Under the pieces are notes generated by a model that was not told the origin of the DNA, made no database searches, and saw only the letters and a program-made list of their open reading frames with translations. This document shows, piece after piece, positions 1-8,957 of a stretch of DNA of 36,100 nucleotides. This stretch comes from Pelargonium cotyledonis (Eukaryota > Streptophyta > Magnoliopsida > Geraniales > Geraniaceae). The stretch is taken from positions 1 through 36,100 of the forward strand of contig JAYMTA010000175.1 of NCBI GenBank assembly GCA_036897625.1, read 5' to 3'. Numbering within the stretch: the stretch's first letter is position 1; every line of letters starts with the position of its first letter. The position numbers were made by a program, and so were the translations under genes.

Positions 1-2260
1 ATACTCATGTTTTTATTTCAATATAATAATATTTTATTCTTTAAAATAAGTTAAATAAACCAACATTTTTAAGACTTGAAAAAATATACAAATATATTAT
101 TTTTCTTTAAATTAAAAATTGTAGTTAAAAATTTATAACCGAAAGAATAAATTATTAAATTAGACAATATTAATGAAAACTAAAACAAATAATGGAGCAA
201 CACCAAGTAAAAAACTAGTATTATTTAAAAAAAAAATTGTATTATTTGATAAATTGGTAAATGGTTGAATGTTGTAACAAAATTCACATATGATTACAAT
301 AGAATATGCTGTCAATGGGATCCACTATTAGGAATGATTAGTTTTGGAGATTATAGGATAATGTATGATTATGTATGGTCCAAATCATGATTTTAATTAC
401 TTCCTTATAACATAAAAATAGGAGAAATAGAATTGGTGGTAAATTAATTTGGAGTCCACTTGGGGCTGTCTCCTGAGACCATGTGACCTTCACTTTCTAG
501 CTTTTTACAACATGTTCCGACAGTGACACGTGTGAATCATGCCTGCCCAATAACCCATCTTTGCTTCTTTACAGCCTAGCCTATACATACATACCATTAT
601 ATGTTCATCAATATTCAAGGTGGATTATAATTCATTATATGTTCTTCACAATATGCTTCCCAAAGTAGCTTACATTTTCTTTGTTGCAAAAATATACCTA
701 ACATTGGCATTAGCCAAACTTTGTAAATTAGGTGGATTTGATTTTTGTAGAGGATCTTTGCATGCATATGTACTGACATGCATGTACATATATTATATGT
801 AAGCCGATCAATATGACACATTTTCAGTTACAAGATTATTATTTCTCTCTCTAAACTTGTCCGAGTCCCATGTCATCTCCTTTTAATTCAGAGGATGCAT
901 GAGTGGTTATGGTTAGTCCACGTCAGCCTACATGCAATATACATGCATATAGGTACATGAACTAATCATTTTACTTTATGTTTTAAATCAATAATTCTTT
1001 AAATAAGAGGTTGGATTATCAAAATTTGTTTTGCAAATGAAATAGTAAGTGTTTGACTTACCGTCTCTTCACGTGTAGATTGGACAAGAAAGATGAATAG
1101 ATATGAATTTCGCGTAGATAACGAAGTTTAAACTTAACTCCTTGAAAAAGACCTGTGTTCATTTTACGGGAAGTGAGTTTGAGACATGCACAAAATAGAT
1201 CTCTCGGCTCGTGGCAATAAGTCTCGTTAGAACATGCTACTAGGAACTAGGAAGACATGCATAGACATAGATTATAAGATTGTTAAAATGATCACTACAT
1301 AAACTATTTGCTTCTAATAATTGAATATTGGCATCGGCATCAAAAATGGGCCTTAAAAGTTTATTCATGAAATGATCATCAACTGAAGAACCGTTCAATT
1401 TTTCTTATGAACATATGGTTATACATTTATGGGCTTTAGCCTAGGAAATAGTGGGCTTATTGTTTTCCTTCCACAAACAAGCAAATTTTAATGGTGGACA
1501 ATTTGTTAGCAGTTAGCCCAATCAGAGTGGATACAGCTAAGCCCAATTAGAATAGTAAAGACCAAAAAGATGCCGATTTCTTTTAAGCCAATATATATAT
1601 ATATATATATATCATAGAAAATAACAAAGATGAGAGTTAAAAAATCTTTCCATCAAGACAAAAATAAACGGATTGAAGACTTAAGTAATTCGTGAGCCAC
1701 TTAGTTTGCTCAAAAGGCATGCAGTAGCTCTAGAGCTCATGTGGCGGCCGGGATGGTGCATTGTGTAAACTCAAACAACTCATTAAACTCTGAAAGAAAT
1801 TTATTTTTTCAACACTCAATCACTTGAAGACACATGACGAACTTAATTTGAAAGTATAAATATCCACCTTCTTAGTAAGAGAATGATATCCACAGTATTA
1901 ATTACACATGATACATTCTATCACTCTCTAGTATTTCTCTGTAAAACTCTCACTACCTCTTGTGCTTTTCAGTTAAAATTCTTACTCCCACATCTGAGAT
2001 AATGTCTTTAAAAACACATTTTAATTCTCTCCTTAATAGTGTGTTATCTCACGCAGACGACATGCTCTCCTCCAATATTTAGAAAGCTCTCACTGTACTG
2101 GTTTTAAAATATATCTACAACATATATAACTTAACAGGTAAATAATACGTCGCTATAGTCTAATATATTTCACCCGATTCAAAGAAGCGCATAAGTGTAA
2201 TATCTTAATTACCAAACACATCAAATCAAGATAATTTTTCTACCTATTTACATGTGTGTT
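1..2260. other. AT-rich intergenic DNA upstream of LHCB; no gene seen
   Basis: No convincing coding region is visible on either strand; the open frames near 615-821 lack codon structure and overlap one another on opposite strands. The stretch holds a palindromic G-box/ABRE-like ACACGTGT at 526-533, RY-like GCATGCAT and CATGCATG words near 760-785, an (AT)11 microsatellite at 1591-1612, and several AGCCCAAT / TGGGC words around 1430-1545. The part around 480-640, with its G-box, could be the promoter of a gene lying outside the window, but nothing here proves it. Confidence 0.5.
1591..1612. repeat. (AT)11 microsatellite
   Basis: A 22-base uninterrupted AT dinucleotide run in intergenic DNA, likely length-polymorphic. 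Confidence 0.9.
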
Positions 2261-2289
2261 CTAGACTTTTAGGTGTGAATAAATGGGTA

Positions 2290-2308
2290 AAAGAAGAAGA
2301 AGAAGAAG
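2290..2308. repeat. (AAG)n microsatellite in LHCB promoter
   Basis: A short GAA/AAG trinucleotide run about 240 bases upstream of the LHCB start codon. Purine tracts like this are common in plant upstream regions; no specific function is claimed. Confidence 0.8.
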
Positions 2309-2369
2309 ATAGTCCCACCACACAAACAAGGTGAAGAAACCACCATCAACCATCCAACCCAACCATCCT

Positions 2370-2492
2370 GATAAGGCATGGAGAGATGAGATAAGGCCTC
2401 ACATCCATCCAACAATACCAACCCCACACACATTAAATTAAAAACCTTCCTTGCCACCTTTGCATGGACCACAAAACCCTCTTCTATACAAA
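2370..2492 (+). promoter_or_regulatory. LHCB core promoter: two I-boxes (GATAAG) and TATA box
   Basis: Two GATAAGG I-box motifs lie 20 bases apart (2370-2376 and 2390-2396), followed by a TATACAAA TATA box at 2485-2492, about 60 bases upstream of the start codon at 2547. Paired GATA/I-box motifs just upstream of the TATA box are a known light-responsive feature of Lhc/Cab and rbcS promoters. The transcription start would be expected near 2515, giving a leader of about 30 bases. Light control is inferred from the motifs and the gene family. Confidence 0.65.
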
Positions 2493-2546
2493 TTAAAACA
2501 CACACTCTCTTCACCAGTACTCTATCACCCATCCCATCCCCCAAAC

Positions 2547-4111
2547 ATGGCAACCAACGCCGCCGCCGCCGCCACCACATTCTTCGGCACCCGCCTCCGG
2601 GACCCAATCCCATCCTCTGGCGGCAAGTACTCCGCCAAGCTCGGCTTCGGTGGGTTTAAATTTGGAGGCAAGAAATCACCACCCCCAAAGAAAGCTCCCA
2701 AGCCGGTTGGGGACCGGCTCGTGTGGCTTCCCGGCGCGCAGCCGCCGGAGTGGCTGGATGGAACGATGATCGGGGACCGCGGGTTCGACCCACTGGGGCT
2801 AGGGAAGCCGGCGGAGTACCTGCAGTTCGATTTCGACTCGCTGGACCAGAACCTGGCGAAGAACGAGTACGGGGACATAATCGGGAGGAGGTTGGAGAGC
2901 GAGGAGGTGCAAGCGACGCCGTTTCAGCCTTACGCGGAGGTGTTCGGGTTGCAGAGGTTTCGGGAGTGTGAGGTGATTCACGGGAGGTGGGCAATGCTGG
3001 GTGTTCTTGGTGCTCTTGCTGTTGAAGGACTCACTGGTATTGCTTGGCAAGATGCTGGAAAGGTATTTTTATTGATTCATGTACAATTAGTAAATCTTTT
3101 TTATTAGAAACAATTCAAATCTACTAGGACACAAGTTTGAATTAGATCCGATAAAATTGAAATCTTTGATGTAAAAACAAATTAATTTGAAGTTGAATTG
3201 GACTTCAGATGGCCTTGCGGATACTATAACCTAGAGTTGGTAAAATGTATCCGATCTGTCGGGTACCCGAAACCCAATCTAATTTGTCAGGGTTAGGATC
3301 GGCTATACCTACAAAAATTAAAAAAAAAAAACCGTAATTTATGCACAAACCCTAAAATTCAACCATGACCCGACCAATCCGAAAACTTTATGGGACCAGG
3401 TGAAAGTTCGTCAACACAAACTTTAAAGGTCCTTATGTGATTTGTAAATGGCCACGTAGGACATACTTTTGCGAAGATATTTTTATGTCATGTCAATTTA
3501 GGCGTCACTTAATTCCTCAGGTACGTTTCTTTGTAATTAGTGGTGTCTTATTATAATCCAAACAAAAATGTCCTTGATAATGACATTGTCTTTGTCGGTA
3601 CAATTGTAGTTTTCTTCACCACCACTCATTTCCCAAGCAAAAAAATAAATAAAAAAATCAAAGCTCTAATAATTACTACTATTAAATGTGTAATTACAGC
3701 TACTAATAGTCTCAATTTTATATTCATTTATTAGCTAATGTTATGTTATTAAACAATTCCTCAGGTGTGTTCTTTACTTTATTTGTTCAGGTTGAGCTTT
3801 TGGAAGGATCATCATACCTTGGGCAGCCCTTACCATTCTCACTAACCACATTGATATGGATCGAAGTACTAGTCATTGGTTACATTGAGTTCCAAAGAAA
3901 CGCTGAGCTCGACCCCGAAAAGAGGCTGTACCCTGGAGGCCAGTTCTTCGACCCCCTTGGTTTGGCCACTGATCCCGAGAAAAAGGAAGCTCTTCAACTG
4001 GCTGAGATCAAGCATTCCCGTCTTGCCATGATCGCTTTCCTCATCTTCGGCCTTGAGGCTGCTTTCTCCGGCAAAGGCCCCATCGCCTTTCTGGCTACCT
4101 TCTCCCAGTGA
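2547..4111 (+). CDS. LHCB4.3: Chlorophyll a/b-binding protein CP29, LHCB4.3/LHCB8 type
   Basis: Minor antenna protein of photosystem II, in the thylakoid membrane, binding chlorophyll a/b and xanthophylls and linking LHCII trimers to the core. Exons are 2547-3062 and 3791-4111, with a GT-AG intron of 728 bases, giving 278 residues. The N-terminus (residues 1 to about 35) is Ala/Ser/Thr-rich like a transit peptide. The LHCB4 signature [16 protein letters not shown] follows. Helix B carries E142-x2-H145-x-R147, helix C spans about 190-207 (E197, E205), and helix A carries E244-x2-H247-x-R249. The protein stops soon after SGKGP, at FLATFSQ, whereas LHCB4.1/4.2 continue for roughly a dozen or more residues. 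This short C-terminus is the known hallmark of LHCB4.3 (renamed LHCB8), an isoform of rosids induced in strong light. ATG 2547 is chosen because it opens the transit peptide 60 bases after the TATA box. Confidence 0.93.
3063..3790 (+). other. LHCB intron with GC-rich palindromic repeat remnant
   Basis: The intron runs from GTATTT to TTCAG. It includes a 12-base perfect palindrome TCGGGTACCCGA at 3259-3270 followed by related ACCCGA/ACCCAA words to about 3385, which looks like a fragment of a dispersed repeat. No coding evidence is seen; the open frame near 3540-3734 is AT-rich and lacks any domain. Confidence 0.5.
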
Positions 4112-4481
4112 CCGACTTCACTTCACAACATTCCATGTTTGATGTTTCTTGGATACTCAATTCCACACTGCTATAAATTTTCCATGTTCCTGTAAAATAC
4201 TACAAATTCTGAATCCTATGTTATCGTCTGTCTTATGAATATCAGTATATATGTTGTTCAGGTGACTAGTAGGTAGCGACAGTGGAAAAAAGAAAGGAAA
4301 GATTGATAATGAATTAAGACGGGAAGGAGAATTCATTTTCAAATTTAACATATGACAACTCCGAGGAACTACATTCTCCTTTTTCCATCGCACAAAGATA
4401 CATTACAGAGTCGTAGTAATTACAATTTCATATGAAAAGAAAAGTAATGTACAGATCAACCATATGACCAATTTATACCAG
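4112..4481. other. Convergent 3' flanks of LHCB and HMGB
   Basis: The stop codons of the LHCB gene (ends 4111, plus strand) and the HMGB gene (ends 4482, minus strand) face each other across 370 bases. This space must hold both 3' untranslated regions and both poly(A) sites. No other gene is seen. Confidence 0.75.
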
Positions 4482-6153
4482 TCAGTCATCGTCCTCGTCT
4501 TCTTCCTCCTGAAAACGTTAAAGCCGAGAGGAGAACATATTCAAAATATGAGAAGCAATGAATATGAAGGGACAATACAATCTACTACAGCACTATGCAA
4601 GATTAGATGCAACTACGCCCAATGCAGCAATGGATGAATAAACATGAAGCCAATTTGACTGAAAATGGGCCTTTGCAGTCCCATGAGGCATGACCATCAC
4701 TTCACATGCAAGGAACGGGAACTACGGTTGGTTTCGGACAAAGAAAGGAATAAAAGCTGAAGAAGACTACCTCGGCGGTATCGTCATCATCTTCACCATT
4801 CGCCTCAGACACTGAATTGTCCGACTCTTCACCATCATCATCAGTGCCCTCCTGGGTGCGCATCAGACTCGTCAGTCCACATAGTAATTAAATAGATACT
4901 CAGAATGATACACAATAATTGGTTAGTTGCTCTAGGATGAGATGAACCGAAAGCTTGCCTGTTTCTTGTTGTAAGCTGCCATAAGTTTCTCATATTCTGA
5001 TTTCCTTTCAGCTGCTTTAGCTTCATATGGAGCTTTCTCCTATGACAATTTAATATGGAAGAGAGTCAAGTGAAATACGTATGAAGCATACATGTTCTGT
5101 TAGTCAGCAAGTCCATAACCAAGCCACAGGCACGGCTAGAGAGTAGGATTCAGACTTTAAGACTTGGGTACATCTTTTTAGAACTAAGTTCAAAATATTC
5201 ACATATGCACCACATTTCTCAATTCCAGCATTAAACAATAAATGCCTATCTCAAATTTGTCCCATCTTTTCCGAATCTTCTGGCCCATTGCATCACCAAT
5301 CATGCAGGGGACTCTTGTACTAATATTGACTATGAAAATATGTGATTGCTCACATTACTCAGTGTCTTTACACGAAGAAGTAATAAAAATTCAAGTGGGT
5401 TTTTACCATGTAGCATTATACATTTTTGCTGAACTCAACCAATATAAGTTACACCAAAGAGATTTTCTAGTACTTACTTCACTAGACAATGATTTCCACT
5501 TCTCGCCCCCAGCTTTACCCACCTACAGTCATAGCACCAAGAAACTAAATCAATTTTTATTTCCAAGAATTAAAAAAAAAATTCCACTAATTAGAAGAGC
5601 ATGTTGGTAAGAAGGTGGCTTACAGCTGAAACAGCCTTCACATCGGGATGCTCTTCTTTGAAAATCTTTCTGAACTCTTCTCTGCAGAACATCCATTACA
5701 TTATGGTGAACCTCCAAATAGCCTTCGATTCACCCCCATAAAAATAGGAAATAAAGCGGGACTTACAGAAAAACAAAAAAAGCACTAGGAGGCCTCTTTG
5801 GTTTCTGGGGGTCTTTCTTGGTCAATTTTTCCTTTTTGGTCCATTTCTTGGTAGTCTTATCAGCCTTAAGTGCAGCTTTTCGCTTCGTGACCTTCCTGAA
5901 AGAGAATTGCAAGTATTCATGACACTGCTAAGGTTAAAAATTCATATCCAAACCAGTAATGAATGAAGCACCGACAACGCTCAGACGCACAATTGAAACT
6001 TCCTAACCAACCATTGGACTGGAAGCTAGCTAAAAAAGCACTACATCAATCAGCTACAAGATTGCACCAAACCAAACAAAATAACCTGTCAACAGGTTTT
6101 AGTGGTTCCTTTTTCCCCCTCCTTGCTGCACCCTTGCCTTTGGCGGGCTTCAT
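4482..6153 (-). CDS. HMGB1: HMGB1-like high-mobility-group box protein
   Basis: Non-histone chromatin protein that binds and bends DNA. Coding exons, 5' to 3' on the minus strand: 6153-6086, 5895-5767, 5681-5624, 5522-5478, 5039-4959, 4851-4771, 4508-4482. They join in frame to 162 residues. Layout: basic N-terminus (start MKPAKGKGAARR, residues 1-50), a single HMG box at about 51-125 (DPQKPKRPPSAFFVF, then EKWKSLS and AYNKK), and an acidic tail at 128-162 ending EEEDEDDD. The basic/box/acidic order and the MKxAKGK start match plant HMGB1-type proteins, although HMGB2/3 paralogues are similar. Most introns are GT-AG; the intron after exon 5 has a GC donor (4958-4957). The tail is split over two small exons, so alternative splicing there would change tail length. 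Confidence 0.9.
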
Positions 6154-6170
6154 TGCTTGAATGAAGATTC

Positions 6171-6877
6171 CTGAAGCAGCAGGATTCCGACAAAAGATCA
6201 GTTCATTTTTTTATTTATGTAAAACTAAAAGCTTCTAATGATTCAGCTAAACTAGAGCACGGTTTACAGGATTATAGTTACGACATGAGTTACAACCATA
6301 TGTTATTGTGCACATTCATAGTATGATCAACTTACAACATGCAAGTGGATTAGAAAAAGTGATTTTTTTAAAGCATTCTCGTCCAAATAATAGTCTTCCA
6401 CAACCCTAAGTTAGTAAGTTGGGTCCCAAATATACCTAAGTGAATAAAATTGATTACCATTTCCAACAAAACTCACAAAACCTTACAGTGCAACAACAAG
6501 ACATCTTCCTTAGTACAGGTACATTTTCCATTCCCATTATATTTTCTCAGCACCCAAACAGCCAAAGGACCCAAAACATAACTTCTAGTGCAAAATTGAG
6601 CTGATTTCCTTCACTAAAGTGCCATGATCAAACTGTATGGAACAAAAAGTCAACACTCAACAACAGCATCAAACAATTCAAAAATAAATCAATAAAAACA
6701 ACCACCAAATATAATAGTCAGATAGTCAAAATTGTGGGGGAAAAAAATCTCCGAAAAATGAAAAATAGAATCTACACAATCATAACAAAAAGGCTCAACA
6801 AGGCAACAAAAACGATAAAACAATTAAAATCCAACACTAAAATTGAGAATATGAAGAAAAGGATCACAGGTACGTAC
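6171..6877 (-). other. Leader intron in the HMGB 5' untranslated region
   Basis: On the minus strand a GTACGT donor (6877-6872) follows a CT-rich untranslated exon at about 6878-6950. A CTTCAG acceptor (6172-6171) lies 17 bases before the start codon at 6153. Together they define a roughly 707-base intron just upstream of the ATG. Leader introns are common in highly expressed plant genes and can boost expression. The assignment is inferred from splice sites, not from transcripts. Confidence 0.65.
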
Positions 6878-6978
6878 CTCCTCAGAACTCAGAAGCAGAG
6901 AGAGCAAAAACGAAGTAAAAAGCAAAGCAGAGGACGAGAATGAAGACAGAGGGAGTTGACTGGGTAGCGAAAGTTGAG

Positions 6979-7259
6979 TTTATAATTTCCCCGGCCAAGC
7001 CGGTTGCCAATCGGCATTGGCTACCACAAAACTCGGCTCTGCAATAATGCTGTCACCTGCTACAGCCAGTTGCCGAAACTCAGATATCTTCGATGTCTTT
7101 CACACGTGTAGCGAATTCATTGGCTTTATGGTGCTGACGCAATCGTTTAGCGTAGAGTTTTGTAATCAAAATCAAGATCAGAAAAAATTATTGGGCCTTA
7201 TGACTCATCAATCAAGGTTGAGGAGGCCCAAAAGAGTAATAGTTGCAGCTAATTGGGCC
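6979..7259 (-). promoter_or_regulatory. HMGB promoter: TATA box and three site II (TGGGCC) motifs
   Basis: A TATAAA box on the minus strand occupies 6984-6979, about 30 bases before the inferred transcript start. Upstream lie three TGGGCC/GGCCCA site II motifs, at 7192-7197, 7225-7230 and 7254-7259. Site II elements are bound by TCP factors and are typical of growth- and cell-cycle-linked plant genes, which suits a chromatin protein. Confidence 0.6.
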
Positions 7260-7262
7260 TAA

Positions 7263-8339
7263 TTATAATTAGACATCTACATCTCTTCCCTCCGTGCACC
7301 AATCTCCATTTATAATTTACCAAGGCATGTTGTCACGTTGAGTCACACGTTTTAATCGCTTTGCATTTTCTTAGAAATATCATATTTAATTCTCTTTGTC
7401 GTTGGTATGATGTGAGATTTATGAGTTAAAAAGGGAGAATTAACAGTTGTCATATAGTTAATTGAAATATTGTTTGACAAGTTGTTAAAAATTGACTACA
7501 ACGATAAAACAGATAGATTAACTCTTGCACTTTTCTAAATCATCTTGACATGTATTAACATTCTCAAAGCAACGTATACTCACAATAATAAAAAGATAAC
7601 TTTCAAACTTGAATAACAACTACAAAAATATGAATAAAAAAACATGACAAAAAGTCTATCTACCCATAAAAAAACATATTTTCACAAGTAATAGAATAAA
7701 CTAGTGAAGTAAAAAATAATAATATGTCGCCTGCGAGCAGATCAAATTCAAGACGATAGTTGTTCACATAAGTTATTCTTCTACTCTAACAAAATATTAT
7801 ATTTTGGTGTGAAAAAGACTTGTTTCAATAATTTTAAATCCTCAATTACTTATCTCTGGGTTCATCATCAACATAGTTGTCCTACACTGTATACTTTTGT
7901 TATAGAATATTAGTTCTGTACTTCATCAACAACATTGAAGTAAAACATTAGTTCTGTACTTCAGTTAAAGAATATTATATTTTGGTTCCAAAAATACCTG
8001 TTTTGATAATTTAAATTTTTTGCATCCACAATTTCATAATATTTTGTATATTAGTAGGAAATTTTATTCTTTCTTTAGTCGGAAAAGAAAAAATTTGTTT
8101 TTGAGAAACTTTTTTTACCATTGATATTTAAATTTTTTTAAAAAGGTACAGGTTTTCACTACAATAGCTTACAATTTTTTTTTTAATTTTAAAACTAATT
8201 AGTTTTGAATGAGTTTTGAATCACGACCTCCCTTCCATTGGCAATCAATACTAGTCTCATTTCAATAATTAGTGTATATAATTGTCCAACTTAAAATAGA
8301 TTTTATTAAACTTAATTTCAATGGATAATGATTAATAAA
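7263..8339. other. AT-rich intergenic DNA with local direct repeats
   Basis: No gene seen. A diverged direct repeat of about 45 bases (starting AATATTATATTTTGGT) occurs near 7793-7838 and 7971-8013. Inside it, a 17-base word (ATTAGTTCTGTACTTCA) occurs exactly twice, at 7909-7925 and 7947-7963. These look like local duplications. Confidence 0.6.
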
Positions 8340-8341
8340 TA

Positions 8342-8590
8342 CTCCCTCCGTCTCAAATTGAGTGTATTGTTTCTATTTTTTACAAAAATTAAGAATTATA
8401 AGATAATTTAGTGTGTTTCTAATATAGCCTTCACTTTTTTCATGTGCACCCATGTGCAGATTTGTCCATGTACATAAATGATAAGGGTAATATGGAAAGA
8501 ACACTAATATAATAACATAAAAATAAAAACAAGACATTTTAAGATAAAAAAAATTAAACAAATAAGACATTCATTTTAAGACGGAGGAAT
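8342..8590. mobile_element. Stowaway-like MITE
   Basis: A 249-base non-coding element with terminal inverted repeats: the left end reads CTCCCTCCGTCTCAAATTGA, and the right end read in reverse is ATTCCTCCGTCTTAAAATGA. It is flanked by TA on both sides (8340-8341 and 8591-8592). CTCCCTCCGT ends and a TA target duplication are diagnostic of Stowaway MITEs of the Tc1/mariner superfamily. There is no transposase; it would have moved using one encoded elsewhere. Confidence 0.85.
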
Positions 8591-8957
8591 TAAATAAATA
8601 AGTATATAATAGAAAAAGTAAAAGTAATAATGAAGAATACACGTCACCCACTTTTACCGGAAAAAAGTGACATATTTGTGAAACCTGTGCTGGGTTCACG
8701 GAATTCACGGTCCACAACAGAGAAGCTACCTACCAAGCTATTTGGTATTTTTCAATCATTCCTCGCTTTTCTATTCTTTTCTTCCCATCTTAATTTCTTC
8801 GCCTTTGTCCGGTTCCTTCACACCCACGTCCCGTTGCTGCATCGTTTCTTTTTCTCTCATCTTTCCATTTTCTCAATTACCCATCTTCGTAAATTTCCAT
8901 TTTTTATCTCCAATTTTTACGTGAACTGATTGCTGTTGAGATCTGTAGAGATTCGAT
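8591..8957 (+). promoter_or_regulatory. Candidate Yippee promoter and leader
   Basis: A TATATAAT box at 8603-8610 begins 13 bases after the MITE end. It is followed by a long pyrimidine-rich stretch (about 8740-8900) typical of plant 5' leaders. If that TATA box is used, transcription would begin near 8635 and the leader would be about 320 bases. A start inside the pyrimidine tract is equally possible. Confidence 0.4.

Noticed and set aside
615-821. Overlapping small open frames on both strands in the left intergenic region
   Set aside because: No domain, no splice or promoter context, AT-driven composition.
2269-3050. Several open frames overlapping LHCB exon 1 on both strands
   Set aside because: The GC-rich exon lacks stops in other frames; only the LHCB frame gives a known protein.
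6734-7262. Small open frames in and upstream of the HMGB leader
   Set aside because: They fall in the leader intron and promoter of the opposite-strand gene; the Lys/Thr-rich translation reflects A-rich sequence.
8630-8929. 99-codon open frame upstream of Yippee
   Set aside because: Phe/His/Leu-rich translation of a pyrimidine-rich leader; no family match.
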